Below, piece by piece: positions 34,411 to 43,149 of a DNA stretch of 64,000 bases (position 1 is the first letter of the stretch; the number at the start of each line of letters is the position of its first letter). This DNA comes from Methylovulum miyakonense HT12 (GTDB lineage Bacteria; Pseudomonadota; Gammaproteobacteria; Methylococcales; Methylomonadaceae): assembly GCF_000384075.1 (NCBI RefSeq), contig NZ_KB913025.1:4472187-4536186 (forward strand). The letters run 5' to 3'. The notes under the pieces are model-generated. The model was not told the DNA's origin. It searched no databases and worked only from the letters and a program-made list of their open reading frames with translations. A program made the position numbers and the translations under genes.

Positions 34411-34731
34411 TTATTTATTTTGGCGTTGCGCCTTTTCTTCTAGTCCAGACAGGCCAAAACGCCGTTGTAATTCCGTCAATACATCATCAGGATGCAAGCC
34501 CTGGTCCGCCAGCATCACCATGCAATGAAACCATAAATCGGCGGTTTCATAAACGATTTGTTGTTTTTCGCCATTTTTCGCCGCTATCACGGTTTCGGTG
34601 GCTTCTTCACCGATTTTTTTCAGGATGGTGTCCAAGCCTTTTGCGTACAAACTGGCGACGTAGGATTTGTCGGCAGATTGTTGTTTGCGTTGTTCGAGGA
34701 CGTCTGCGAGTTGGCTTAAGGTGTCGTTCAT
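34411..34731 (-). CDS. hisE: Phosphoribosyl-ATP pyrophosphatase
   Basis: Second step of histidine synthesis: hydrolysis of phosphoribosyl-ATP to phosphoribosyl-AMP and pyrophosphate. 106 residues with [16 protein letters not shown] and [16 protein letters not shown], the metal-binding Glu/Asp motifs of the MazG-like fold. It is separate from hisI here, not fused as in E. coli, and overlaps it by 4 bp. Confidence 0.95.
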   Translation of the reverse strand: MNDTLSQLADVLEQRKQQSADKSYVASLYAKGLDTILKKIGEEATETVIAAKNGEKQQIVYETADLWFHCMVMLADQGLHPDDVLTELQRRFGLSGLEEKAQRQNK

Positions 34732-35114
34732 AGCTTTTTATAAATGGTTTCAGGATCTTTAATAACCGCTTCCACCGCTTGCCATTGCCCGTCAACCAAC
34801 TGCCGATAAAAACAACTTTCGCGCCCGGTGTGACAAGCAATGCCGCCTTCTTGTTCAATCTCCAGCAAAATCACGTCTCCATCGCAATCCAGCTGGATGC
34901 TGATAACTTTCTGCCGATGGCCGGATTCTTCACCTTTGCGCCAGAGTTTATTGCGTGAGCGTGACCAATACACGGCATAGCCTTCTTGGGCGGTCAATGC
35001 CAAGGATTCGCGGTTCATCCAGGCGAACATCACCACCCTGCCATTGCCTGCTTGTTGGGCGATGACGGGGACTAAGCCCTCTGGCGTCCAACGGATTTCA
35101 TCTAGCCAGCTCAT
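34728..35114 (-). CDS. hisI: Phosphoribosyl-AMP cyclohydrolase
   Basis: Third step of histidine synthesis, 128 residues. Markers are [33 protein letters not shown] and the metal-ligand region [15 protein letters not shown] with [13 protein letters not shown]. It overlaps hisF by 4 bp, showing tight coupling. Confidence 0.96.
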   Translation of the reverse strand: MSWLDEIRWTPEGLVPVIAQQAGNGRVVMFAWMNRESLALTAQEGYAVYWSRSRNKLWRKGEESGHRQKVISIQLDCDGDVILLEIEQEGGIACHTGRESCFYRQLVDGQWQAVEAVIKDPETIYKKL

Positions 35115-35884
35115 AAGCGCACCTCAATTCCGCGGGCGCGCATGTGTTCTTTGGCCTGCTGTATCGTATATTCGGCAAAATGAAAAATGCTCGCCGCCAA
35201 CACCGCGTCGGCTTTGCCATTGATCACACCATCCGCCAAATGATCCAAGTTACCAACCCCGCCTGATGCAATGACTGGCACGGCAACAGCTTCGCTGATG
35301 GCACGGGTCAATGGCAGGTCAAACCCTTCGCGGGTCCCATCCCTGTCCATACTGGTCAAAAGGATTTCCCCTGCCCCATAAGCGACCATTTTCTCCGCCC
35401 ATTCGATGGCGTCTATACCGGTGGCTTTGCGCCCTCCATGGGTAAAAATTTCCCATCTGGCTACTTCGCCGTCTTGGCTAGTTTTTTTCGCGTCAATGGC
35501 GACCACGATACATTGCGAACCGAAGCGTCCGGCAGCTTCTTGGACAAATTCAGGGCGGAACACCGCCGCACTGTTGATACCGACCTTGTCAGCGCCCGCA
35601 TTCAGCATCCGGCGGATGTCATCCAAAGTTCGGATGCCGCCGCCGACGGTCAAGGGGATGAAGACTTCACTGGCGACTTGCTCGACAACATGGATAATGG
35701 TGTCACGGTTGTCATGGGTGGCGGTGATGTCCAAAAAGGTAATTTCATCGGCCCCTTCGCGGTCATAACGGCGGGCGATTTCAACCGGGTTACCGGCATC
35801 GCGGATGTCCACAAATTTTACGCCTTTAACGACGCGGCCGTTATCGACGTCAAGGCAAGGGATGATACGTTTGGCTAGGCTCAT
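35111..35884 (-). CDS. hisF: Imidazole glycerol phosphate synthase subunit HisF
   Basis: Cyclase subunit, 257 residues, a TIM barrel that joins ammonia from HisH with PRFAR to give IGP and AICAR. Catalytic Asp residues are in [14 protein letters not shown] (Asp11) and [14 protein letters not shown]; phosphate loops are in [10 protein letters not shown] and [11 protein letters not shown]. It lies 2 bp after hisA. Confidence 0.97.
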   Translation of the reverse strand: MSLAKRIIPCLDVDNGRVVKGVKFVDIRDAGNPVEIARRYDREGADEITFLDITATHDNRDTIIHVVEQVASEVFIPLTVGGGIRTLDDIRRMLNAGADKVGINSAAVFRPEFVQEAAGRFGSQCIVVAIDAKKTSQDGEVARWEIFTHGGRKATGIDAIEWAEKMVAYGAGEILLTSMDRDGTREGFDLPLTRAISEAVAVPVIASGGVGNLDHLADGVINGKADAVLAASIFHFAEYTIQQAKEHMRARGIEVRL

Positions 35885-35886
35885 AG

Positions 35887-36618
35887 TTAAAAAGATTCGG
35901 CAAGTTTTTCGCCTTCAGCAAAATCCAGCGTACCTTCATAAATGGCGCGTCCGGTAATCGCGCCCATAATGCCTTCATGGGCAAAAGCCCCTAAGGCCCG
36001 AATATCATCAAGGTTAGTGATACCACCCGAAGCGATCACCGGAATTTTTATCGCCCGTGCCAACCTTGCAGTGGCTTCAACATTGACACCCTGCATCATG
36101 CCATCACGGGCAATATCCGTGTAAATAATCGCTTCCACGCCATCGGCTTCAAAATGCTGGGCCAGATCGATCACATCATGCTTTGACAGTTTCGACCAGC
36201 CATCCACGGCAACTTTACCGTCTTTGGCATCCAAACCAACAATAATACGGCGCGGGTATTCCATCGCCACATCGCGGACAAAATGGGGTTCATTGACCGC
36301 TTTGGTGCCGATAATCACATACTCGACACCTGCGTTCAGGTATGCTTCAACCGTTTCTTCGTCACGGATGCCGCCACCGATTTGGATGATCAAATCAGGG
36401 TAGGCCTCAACTATCGCGTGGATCACTTCGGCATTGCGGGGTTTGCCCGCAAATGCACCGTCCAAATCGACCAAATGTAAACGCTTCGCCCCCGCATCCA
36501 CCCAACGCCCCGCCACGGCGACAGGATCATCGGAAAATATCGTGTCATCTTCCATGCGGCCTTGGCGCAAGCGCACACATTTGCCTTCTTTTAAATCAAT
36601 AGCGGGGATTAACAGCAT
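35887..36618 (-). CDS. hisA: ProFAR isomerase HisA
   Basis: Isomerase of 243 residues, homologous to HisF, acting on ProFAR. Half-barrel motifs: [54 protein letters not shown] and [13 protein letters not shown]. Catalytic Asp8 and the second Asp in the TDIARDG loop are present. Confidence 0.97.
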   Translation of the reverse strand: MLLIPAIDLKEGKCVRLRQGRMEDDTIFSDDPVAVAGRWVDAGAKRLHLVDLDGAFAGKPRNAEVIHAIVEAYPDLIIQIGGGIRDEETVEAYLNAGVEYVIIGTKAVNEPHFVRDVAMEYPRRIIVGLDAKDGKVAVDGWSKLSKHDVIDLAQHFEADGVEAIIYTDIARDGMMQGVNVEATARLARAIKIPVIASGGITNLDDIRALGAFAHEGIMGAITGRAIYEGTLDFAEGEKLAESF

Positions 36619-36681
36619 AACAAGTGGTTCCTCAACTCAATAAAGACATGACCGGAATTAAGAGGTGCGCCTATCACGGCT

Positions 36682-37317
36682 CTACACGTCCCAGTGCAAA
36701 AAATTGTTCAGCAATTGCAAGCCTACGGCTTGGCTTTTTTCGGGGTGGAATTGTACGGCAAAAACATTGTCTTGCGCCAATGCGCAGGCAAACGGTTCTG
36801 GATAATCGGTTGTCGCCGCGACAATGGACGCATCATCCGGTTGTGCGTAATAACTATGGACAAAATAAAACCGGCTGTCTTGGGGAATGCCTTGCCATAA
36901 GGGATGTCGATTTTGCCTGACTTGATTCCAACCCATGTGGGGAATTTTCAGGCGAGTTCCTTCATGATCGTGTAAATCTTCAGGAAAACGGACAACGTGG
37001 CCTGAGAAAATATTCAGGCAGAGGTTATGCCCATTTTCTGCACTGTCCGTCAATAAGGCCTGCATCCCTAAACAAATACCCAATAAGGGCTTGGTTTTGG
37101 CAACCGTTTGGATAACCTCATCCAAACCGGCTTGTTTCAGGGCGTGCATACAATCGCGTATCGCCCCCACGCCGGGGAACACCACACGGTCGGCTTGCAA
37201 AATCGCTAGTGCATCGGCTGTGACGGTGACCGACACATCAGGTGCGGCGTGTTGCAAGGCTTTGGCAATTGAATGCAAATTGCCCATTCCATAATCAATT
37301 ACAGCAACAGAAGACAT
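36682..37317 (-). CDS. hisH: Imidazole glycerol phosphate synthase glutaminase subunit HisH
   Basis: Class I glutamine amidotransferase of 211 residues feeding ammonia to HisF. The nucleophile is in LLGICLGMQALL, and the His-Glu pair is in VFAVQFHPEKSQAVG. Start motif VAVIDYGMGNLHSIAKAL is typical. It lies 63 bp before hisA; a 128-bp inverted-repeat region separates it from hisB. Confidence 0.97.
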   Translation of the reverse strand: MSSVAVIDYGMGNLHSIAKALQHAAPDVSVTVTADALAILQADRVVFPGVGAIRDCMHALKQAGLDEVIQTVAKTKPLLGICLGMQALLTDSAENGHNLCLNIFSGHVVRFPEDLHDHEGTRLKIPHMGWNQVRQNRHPLWQGIPQDSRFYFVHSYYAQPDDASIVAATTDYPEPFACALAQDNVFAVQFHPEKSQAVGLQLLNNFLHWDV

Positions 37318-37351
37318 AAAAATTCAGTAAAGATGATGTTATAAATCATTT

Positions 37352-37479
37352 TTGTCCACGAAAGGCACGAAATCAATCCGTTTTAAGTATTCACATAAAT
37401 GTTGGCGTAGGATTAATCTCAAGCAATCTTACTATTATGCAAATTACTTTTTCGTGCTTTTCGTATCTTTCGTGGACAA
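37352..37479. repeat. Inverted repeat between hisB and hisH
   Basis: Perfect 13-bp arms TTGTCCACGAAAG (37352-37364) and CTTTCGTGGACAA (37467-37479) lie at the edges of the 172-bp gap. Next to each arm are further degenerate copies of a TTCGTG/CACGAA unit (GGCACGAAA; TTCGTGCTTTTCGTA). The inside is AT-rich and non-coding. It resembles a small MITE-like or iterated repeat inserted in the operon. Confidence 0.6.
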
Positions 37480-37489
37480 TTAACTTAGC

Positions 37490-38083
37490 TTAAAGCGTAC
37501 CTTTGGTGGAAGGCATAATGCCCGCCATGCGTTCGTCGGCAGTCATCGCCATCCGCAAAGCACGCCCGAAAGCCTTAAAAACTGTTTCGGCGATATGATG
37601 GGCGTTGACACCTTTAAGATTATCAATGTGTAACGTTAAGCCCGCATGGTTGACAAAACCTTGGAAAAATTCGCGGAACAAATCGACATCAAACGAGCCG
37701 ATCATGCCACGCGGAAAGGTGACATTGTAAAACAAGCCAGGACGGCCGGAAAAATCCACCACCACCCGCGACAAGGCTTCATCCAGTGGCACATAAGAAT
37801 GCCCGTAACGGACGATGCCTTTTTTATCGCCAATGGCTTTAGCCACCGCTTGGCCTAAGGTGATGCCGACATCTTCGACGGTGTGGTGCGCATCTATCTG
37901 CAAATCGCCGTGGGCGACAATATCCATGTCGATTAAACCATGCCGGGCGATCTGGTCGAGCATGTGGTCGAGGAACGGCACGCCCGTAGTAAAACTGGCT
38001 TGGCCTGTGCCATCCACATTAATGGATATCTTGATTTGGGTTTCGAGCGTGTTGCGCTCTACGGTGGCGGTGCGTGGGGTCAT
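37490..38083 (-). CDS. hisB: Imidazoleglycerol-phosphate dehydratase
   Basis: Dehydratase of 197 residues, monofunctional (no phosphatase domain). Metal-binding motifs are in [14 protein letters not shown] and [11 protein letters not shown], and repeated in [11 protein letters not shown] and GVNAHHIAE. It is the first his gene in the leftward run hisB, H, A, F, I, E, tatABC. Confidence 0.97.
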   Translation of the reverse strand: MTPRTATVERNTLETQIKISINVDGTGQASFTTGVPFLDHMLDQIARHGLIDMDIVAHGDLQIDAHHTVEDVGITLGQAVAKAIGDKKGIVRYGHSYVPLDEALSRVVVDFSGRPGLFYNVTFPRGMIGSFDVDLFREFFQGFVNHAGLTLHIDNLKGVNAHHIAETVFKAFGRALRMAMTADERMAGIMPSTKGTL

Positions 38084-38109
38084 AGTTTGGGGTTAAAACT
38101 CATTTTTAA

Positions 38110-38269
38110 TTAAAACAATTGTTGCAACAGTTCATCACGGCTGATTGAAAAATGCTTGGCAACATCATTCAATATTGCCGAAAAAGTGCCTACCTTTAAG
38201 GCTATGTCACCGTTAATTGTGGAAGCCTTAAATGACGCGGCTTTGAGCGAAAGCCGCAATCCGCATTAA
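38110..38269. pseudogene. Inverted hicA-like fragment
   Basis: On the plus strand the frame reading KVPTFKAMSPLIVEALNDAAL (from 38186, stop at 38267-38269) resembles the end of the HicA-type protein encoded on the other strand just beside it (KMAMSPLVVEKILCSAQ). The two share an identical 16-bp stretch in opposite orientation (38200-38215 and 38308-38323). On the minus strand the same DNA has an open frame ending FSISRDELLQQLF with no start. It looks like debris from rearrangement in the toxin-antitoxin region. Confidence 0.4.
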
Positions 38270-38481
38270 ATAAGGCTTTGCGCCGAACATAAAATTTTTT
38301 CAACAACTAACGGTGACATAGCCATCTTTAATGGATCATGTTTCGGCACAGTAATATGATGCTCATCATTTTGCTGAGTCGTTAAGCGGATATGGCTACC
38401 ATTCTGGCGAGTGACTTCATAACCTAATACTGACAATTTGTTTGCCAATTCCAAGCCGGACACATCACAGGGCAATTTCAC
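38266..38481 (-). CDS. hicA: HicA-type toxin (YcfA-like mRNA interferase), module 2
   Basis: Product of 71 residues with the HicA core: LELANKLSVLGYEVTRQNGSHIRLT carries the catalytic His in GSH, followed by HITVPKHDPLKMAMSPLVVEKIL. HicA toxins are small dsRBD-fold RNases that block translation. Its start overlaps the preceding antitoxin-like gene by 4 bp. It is the second of two tandem modules. Confidence 0.72.
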   Translation of the reverse strand: MKLPCDVSGLELANKLSVLGYEVTRQNGSHIRLTTQQNDEHHITVPKHDPLKMAMSPLVVEKILCSAQSLI

Positions 38482-38684
38482 GCCGCAATCACTTCTTCAC
38501 GGACAAAATGTAAACGGATGATTTTTGGTTTATCCATCGGTTCGAAATGACAATCTATGGCTTCGCGCAAGCTTTGATGCAACTCGCTTATATCATCAGC
38601 TTGTGTGAAAATGGATGCACCTAAAGCTTTAGCAATAAAGCCGCCTTCGGGTGCTTCTTCAACTAGGAAAATAATTTCGTTCAT
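38478..38684 (-). CDS. HicB-like antitoxin, short form, module 2
   Basis: Product of 68 residues (MNEIIFLVEEAPEGGFIAKALG) with the single half of a HicB-like fold: an EEAPEGGF..KA strand-turn and LHQSLREAIDCHF helix. No DNA-binding domain is present, so it is the short type. It precedes and overlaps the HicA-like gene, which supports an antitoxin role. It lies 10 bp after the first module. Confidence 0.62.
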   Translation of the reverse strand: MNEIIFLVEEAPEGGFIAKALGASIFTQADDISELHQSLREAIDCHFEPMDKPKIIRLHFVREEVIAA

Positions 38685-38694
38685 GGTTCACCGA

Positions 38695-38901
38695 CTAGAA
38701 ATCTTCTTCAACGATACCAACCACTTTCATAAAATGCTTTAGCAGCCCGATTTTTAAATCTTCATTGCCATGTACAGGTATTGAAAGCCGAATAGGATTG
38801 CCTGTTTGCATGTAAACATGGTGGCTACCGTTTATTCTCACCAAACGCCAGCCGCGCTTTTCAATCAACTTGGCAAATGCTTTACCTGAAATCGACTTCA
38901 A
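38695..38901 (-). CDS. hicA: HicA-type toxin, module 1
   Basis: Product of 68 residues: [30 protein letters not shown] with the catalytic-His motif GSHH, then [19 protein letters not shown], the standard HicA pattern. It overlaps the preceding HicB-type gene by 4 bp. Confidence 0.85.
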   Translation of the reverse strand: MKSISGKAFAKLIEKRGWRLVRINGSHHVYMQTGNPIRLSIPVHGNEDLKIGLLKHFMKVVGIVEEDF

Positions 38902-39101
38902 ACAGCCAGCTCCATGATCCTGTCGTGTTCTGTCAGTTCTAACGTATCAAGATCAACACTTAAGCAAGCCTCGACCGCTTCATAAATATTGGCAATCAAT
39001 TGTTCATAAGTATCGCCTTGGGTCGCGCAGCCAAGAATGGCGGGGACTTCCGCCCAATAACCACCTTCTTCGGCATCATGGATAACGACTTTTAATTTCA
39101 T
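38898..39101 (-). CDS. hicB: HicB-type antitoxin, module 1
   Basis: Product of 67 residues: [41 protein letters not shown], the partial RNase-H-like fold of HicB (EEGGYWA, PGC-like GCATQGDT). It lacks a C-terminal DNA-binding domain, so autoregulation through this protein is not evident. First gene of the tandem hicBA-hicBA run. Confidence 0.82.
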   Translation of the reverse strand: MKLKVVIHDAEEGGYWAEVPAILGCATQGDTYEQLIANIYEAVEACLSVDLDTLELTEHDRIMELAV

Positions 39102-39120
39102 AGCAGCATGACCTCTTCAT

Positions 39121-39139
39121 GTGGGCGAAAATCGCCCAC
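39121..39139 (-). terminator. Hairpin between typA and the hicBA genes
   Basis: A perfect 8-bp stem GTGGGCGA/TCGCCCAC with an AAA loop lies 20 bp after the leftward typA stop codon. No T-run follows. The arms resemble those at 5129-5155. Confidence 0.5.
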
Positions 39140-39158
39140 ACTGGCTTTTCAAACGGAC

Positions 39159-40970
39159 TTAGCTTTTCGCCGCGCGTTTCCGCTCGTTTTCTGTCAGTAA
39201 TTTCTTACGCAAACGAATCGACTTAGGCGTCACCTCAACCAACTCGTCTTCACCAATAAATTCCAAGGCCTGTTCCAAAGTCATTTTTTGGATGGGCACT
39301 AAAATCAAGTTTTCGTCAGTACCGGCGGCGCGGATGTTGGTGAGCTGTTTGGCTTTGGTTGGGTTAACCACCAAGTCATTGGCGCGGGAATGGATACCGA
39401 CCAACATGCCTTCGTAAACTTCATCAGCATGGACCAAGAACAATTCGCCACGTTCTTGCAAGGCAAACAACGCATAAGCCAAGGCTTTACCTTGCACCAT
39501 AGACACCAATACGCCACGCTTACGGACGCCAATTTCGCCTTTTTTCATCGGGCCGTAATGGTCGAATACGTGGTACAGCAAACCGGAACCGGAAGTGGCG
39601 GTCATGAATTCAGTTTGGAAACCGATCAGGCCGCGTGATGGCATCATGTATTCCAAACGGATACGGCCTTTGCCATCAGGGACCATATTGACCAAATCGC
39701 CTTTACGGTCGCCCAATTTTTCCATGATCGAACCTTGGTGGATTTCTTCCACCTCGATGGTCACCATCTCAAACGGTTCATGCTTTTCGCCATCCACTTC
39801 CTTGATGATCACTTCCGGCCTTGACACGCCCAGCTCAAAACCTTCGCGGCGCATGTTTTCGATCAATACCGACAAATGCAGCTCGCCACGACCAGAGACT
39901 TTAAATTTGTCTGGATCCCCAGTGTCTTCAACTTTCAGGGCGACGTTGTGTTGCAGTTCCTTTTCCAGACGGTCACGGATTTGCCGTGAAGTCAGGAATT
40001 TGCCTTCCTTGCCGGCAAACGGTGAGTTGTTGACTTGGAAAGTCATGGTCACGGTGGGTTCGTCCACGGTCAGCGGGGTCATCACTTCGACCGCATCGGG
40101 ATGGCAAAGGGTATCGGAAATTTCCAGTTTTTCAATCCCTGTGAAGGCGATAATGTCACCCGCGCGGGCTGATTCAACTTCCACACGCTCCAAGCCGTGG
40201 AAACCGAACAATTGCAACATGCGGCCTTTGCGCTCCACGCCTTCGCGGTTGACGATGACCAGCGGCTGGTTTGCTTTGATGGCGCCGCGTTGGATACGGC
40301 CGACACCGATAACGCCCACATAAGTATTGTAATCCAAGCTGGTGACTTGCATTTGGAACGGGCCGTCCAAATCCACTTTAGGTGGGCTAACCCTTTCGAC
40401 GATGGTCTCAAACAAAGGGGTCATGTCACCGCCAGTCACTGAGGTGTCCAATCCTGCATAACCATTTAATGCCGATGCGTAAACGATGGGGAAATCCAAC
40501 TGTTCGTCAGTTGCGCCTAAGCGGTCGAATAAGTCAAAAGTTTGGTCAACCACCCAATCAGGGCGCGCGCCTGGACGGTCAATTTTATTGATGACGACAA
40601 TGGGTTTCAACCCTAAGGCAAACGCTTTTTGGGTGACGAACCGGGTTTGTGGCATCGGGCCGTCAACGGCATCGACTAACAATAGAACCGAATCGACCAT
40701 CGACAAGACACGCTCGACTTCGCCGCCAAAGTCGGCATGGCCTGGGGTGTCGACGATGTTAATATGGTAATCACGCCAATCCAATGCCGTGTTTTTGGCA
40801 AGGATGGTAATGCCGCGCTCTTTTTCCAAATCGTTGGAATCCATGATCCGCTCAGTGACCTTGGAATGCGCGGCGAAGGTGCCAGATTGTTGGAGCAACT
40901 TGTCAACCAAGGTCGTTTTACCGTGGTCAACGTGGGCAATAATGGCAATATTTCTTAATTTTTCAATCAC
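39159..40970 (-). CDS. typA: Ribosome-associated GTPase TypA/BipA
   Basis: Translational GTPase of 603 residues that binds ribosomes and aids assembly and stress adaptation. G-domain motifs: [40 protein letters not shown]. Later come domain II ([17 protein letters not shown]), EF-G-like domains III and V ([33 protein letters not shown]) and the TypA-specific C-terminal domain. Length is standard. Monocistronic by appearance. Confidence 0.97.
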   Translation of the reverse strand: MIEKLRNIAIIAHVDHGKTTLVDKLLQQSGTFAAHSKVTERIMDSNDLEKERGITILAKNTALDWRDYHINIVDTPGHADFGGEVERVLSMVDSVLLLVDAVDGPMPQTRFVTQKAFALGLKPIVVINKIDRPGARPDWVVDQTFDLFDRLGATDEQLDFPIVYASALNGYAGLDTSVTGGDMTPLFETIVERVSPPKVDLDGPFQMQVTSLDYNTYVGVIGVGRIQRGAIKANQPLVIVNREGVERKGRMLQLFGFHGLERVEVESARAGDIIAFTGIEKLEISDTLCHPDAVEVMTPLTVDEPTVTMTFQVNNSPFAGKEGKFLTSRQIRDRLEKELQHNVALKVEDTGDPDKFKVSGRGELHLSVLIENMRREGFELGVSRPEVIIKEVDGEKHEPFEMVTIEVEEIHQGSIMEKLGDRKGDLVNMVPDGKGRIRLEYMMPSRGLIGFQTEFMTATSGSGLLYHVFDHYGPMKKGEIGVRKRGVLVSMVQGKALAYALFALQERGELFLVHADEVYEGMLVGIHSRANDLVVNPTKAKQLTNIRAAGTDENLILVPIQKMTLEQALEFIGEDELVEVTPKSIRLRKKLLTENERKRAAKS

Positions 40971-41093
40971 TTTGGATGTACTCTGGAGGTTAAATAAACA
41001 GGCTTGCCCGATTTAAGCAGAATCTGGCTTGTGTTAGGTAATAAGATGGTTGTTTACCATCAATAATTGGTAGCGTGGGGGGTTAGTGTGGCC

Positions 41094-41486
41094 CTAGCTT
41101 TGCTGCCACGGTAGGCCATGAAACCGCCAACCGCCGATGTTGCCACGGTGCTTATCATTATCCAAAGGGCCTTCAAAGCCGCCCTCGATATTAATAAGCC
41201 GGATATAACCCACTTGTTGCAAGGTGTTGGCGGCGTCCAAGGAACGTTGTCCGCTCCGGCACAATAATAAAATGGGGGTGTCGCGTTCTGGCACGGCTTC
41301 GACCACTAAAGGGACGAATTCAGGGTTCAACAACCAATCCGGCAGTTCTTTCCAAGGGATATTAAGCGCGCCAGGAGGATGCCCGATAAAGGTATGCTCT
41401 ATTTTTGTCCTGACATCAATTAACACAGCCCGTGGTTGCTTCTGCATTAATTCCCAAGCCTGGAGCGGGGAAAGGTTATTTATCAT
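41094..41486 (-). CDS. Rhodanese-like sulfurtransferase domain protein
   Basis: Single-domain rhodanese of 130 residues: LSPLQAWELMQKQPRAVLIDVRTKIEH at the start and the active-site loop LLLCRSGQRSLDAANTL with catalytic Cys (CRSGQRS). No signal peptide, so cytoplasmic; such proteins carry persulfide sulfur, but the acceptor is unknown. It precedes typA on the same strand with a 123-bp gap. Confidence 0.9.
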   Translation of the reverse strand: MINNLSPLQAWELMQKQPRAVLIDVRTKIEHTFIGHPPGALNIPWKELPDWLLNPEFVPLVVEAVPERDTPILLLCRSGQRSLDAANTLQQVGYIRLINIEGGFEGPLDNDKHRGNIGGWRFHGLPWQQS

Positions 41487-41674
41487 TGACCGTTCGGTAA
41501 GTAGGTTAAATCTTACAATTCATTTAGGATGGTAAGCTTTTGGGCCGCCAAAAGCCTAGTTGTCGGTGACAAGTCCGCCTATTATCGCATCCAGACAGGC
41601 AGGGTCAAGCAATCTGCTGATAAACCTAAGAATTGGCAATCATTTTTATGGATAAGAAAGCCTGCGCCAGGCGT

Positions 41675-42583
41675 TTATTCTGAGCCGGGCATGGTGACTT
41701 GGGGGCCTAGCCATTCCTGCAAAAAATCCAGGAAACGCCGGACCTTGGCAGATAAATATTTCCGGTGCGGATACACGGCATGAATGTCTAAAGGCGGCAA
41801 GGTGTAATTTTCCAATACGGCTTTTAACTTGCCTTTTTCGATGTCCCTTGCGACCACATAGGAAGCCAGCATCACCAGGCCTAAGCCATCAATTGCAGCC
41901 ACCCGGATTGCATCGGCCACATTGGCCTGCATACGTCCTGAAACGGCAATAACCGTATGGCCGGCCTCGCTTTTAAACTGCCATCTGTTTCTAGGGGAAC
42001 TGGCCCAATTAACCAAACAGCTATGTTGGAGCAAATCCTCGGGGGTCTTGGGAATGCCGTAACGGGCCAAATAATCGGGCGAGCCGCAAACCACCATGGA
42101 TGAACTGGCCAATTTCCGCGCCACCATACTCGTGTCATCCAATGTCCCCAAATAAATGGCCACGTCTATCCCTTCATCAATCAAATCCCCCGGGCTGCTT
42201 TGCAAAATCAAATCCACGGTCAAATCCGGGTGCATCTTCAAAAACTGTGAGATCGCACGGGTAATGTGGCTGGCCCCGATCACTGGCGGCGCACTGATTT
42301 TTAACACCCCGCGCGGCTCGGTTTGCAAATGGGTGACCGCCGATTCCATCTCTTCAACATCGAGCAAAACTTGTTGGCAACGCTCGAGATAAGAGGCACC
42401 GACATCGGTCAGGCTTAAGCTGCGTGTCGTCCGGTTAAATAACCGCGTCCCCAGGCTGCCCTCTAGCTGCATAATATGCTTGGTCGCCATGGCCCTGGAA
42501 ATCCCAAGTTCACGGGCGCCACCCGCAAAGCTTCCGGCTCTCGCGACCCGAACAAAAACATTCATACTGGTTAACTTGTCCAC
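41675..42583 (-). CDS. LysR-family transcriptional regulator
   Basis: Regulator of 302 residues with an N-terminal winged helix-turn-helix (FVRVARAGSFAGGARELGISRAMATKHIMQLEGSLGTRLFNRTTRSLSLT split over about residues 9-58) and a C-terminal effector-binding domain (from about 90, GVLKISAPPVIG, with PSGSPD-like VCGSPDYLARYG). It belongs by eye to the DmlR/CrgA-like branch. The target genes are unclear: no divergent metabolic gene lies beside it, only the small ORF at 42883 on the opposite strand. Confidence 0.92.
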   Translation of the reverse strand: MDKLTSMNVFVRVARAGSFAGGARELGISRAMATKHIMQLEGSLGTRLFNRTTRSLSLTDVGASYLERCQQVLLDVEEMESAVTHLQTEPRGVLKISAPPVIGASHITRAISQFLKMHPDLTVDLILQSSPGDLIDEGIDVAIYLGTLDDTSMVARKLASSSMVVCGSPDYLARYGIPKTPEDLLQHSCLVNWASSPRNRWQFKSEAGHTVIAVSGRMQANVADAIRVAAIDGLGLVMLASYVVARDIEKGKLKAVLENYTLPPLDIHAVYPHRKYLSAKVRRFLDFLQEWLGPQVTMPGSE

Positions 42584-42882
42584 TTCATTTCCTCAAGATC
42601 CTGAAAATACATTTTTTGGTGTTTTATCACACACTTTATAACCGCTATCCTTAGTCATTTTCATGAATTTTGTGTCTAAATTTATAAAAATGGCAACCAT
42701 TCTATCAAGAAAACGATTGACACCAGCATTGTTTCACAAATGAGATCAATCCATTTAGTATTTGATATATTGTATCCAAAATTTATCTCTGTATAGTAAG
42801 CACCAATTCAGTGAAAAAGCAAAAACATCGGTAACCCCCGGCACTGTATGAATATTTTTATTTATTTTACAGGAACAAAACA
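42584..42882. promoter_or_regulatory. AT-rich divergent regulatory region
   Basis: About 300 bp between the leftward LysR gene and the rightward small membrane protein. A candidate rightward promoter is TTGTAT (42770-42775), a 16-bp spacer and TATAGT (42792-42797). The presumed leader of about 80 nt contains CAGTG (42809-42813) and CACTG (42842-42846) that could pair. No gene is seen here. Confidence 0.45.
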
Positions 42883-43035
42883 ATGAACGAATTTAAGAAA
42901 GAGATACTGATAGGTTTACTGTTTATTGCCGGTATTTGGAGTTTTATTTCCGGTCAATTTATTGTTTCAACGATATTATTTGCAACAGCCGCTATTTATA
43001 GCAACATTGCGACAAGAACCCAACTAAAAAATTGA
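42883..43035 (+). CDS. 50-residue hydrophobic membrane protein
   Basis: Small protein I do not recognise: MNEFKKEI, then one or two hydrophobic segments (LIGLLFIAGIWSFI and FIVSTILFATAAIY) and a polar end (SNIATRTQLKN). AGGAAC lies 6 nt before the ATG. It has its own apparent promoter and a strong terminator and is isolated from other genes, which argues that it is a real, separately transcribed small gene. The base composition is AT-rich. Confidence 0.62.
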   Translation: MNEFKKEILIGLLFIAGIWSFISGQFIVSTILFATAAIYSNIATRTQLKN

Positions 43036-43071
43036 GTTCTATCAGATTAACGACCTCCTGGTGTTATACCT

Positions 43072-43143
43072 CAAGCAGTTACTCCTCATAACTCCTGCTT
43101 GAACTTCGGCCTCCCTTCGTGCAAACGATGGGAGGTTTTTTTT
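43072..43143 (+). terminator. Two-hairpin intrinsic terminator
   Basis: Stem 1 is CAAGCAG (43072-43078) with CTGCTTG (43095-43101). Stem 2 is CCTCCC-t-TCG (43110-43119) with CGA-t-GGGAGG (43126-43135), followed by eight T's. It ends the transcript of the small membrane protein gene; the leftward glycan cluster ends just beyond. Confidence 0.88.
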
Positions 43144-43149
43144 ATCCTG

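Noticed and set aside
37352-37479. CRISPR-like array in the his operon gap
   Set aside because: Only inverted arms and short degenerate units are present, without regular direct repeats and spacers or cas genes.
41529-41783. Plus-strand open frame across the rhodanese-LysR gap and the LysR 3' end
   Set aside because: No ribosome site; most of it is antisense to the LysR gene.
42826-42846. Minus-strand GGGGGTTACCGATG resembling the 3' end of a GEMM-I (c-di-GMP) riboswitch
   Set aside because: The 5' half of the aptamer is absent in the flanking sequence and the orientation fits no downstream gene well.
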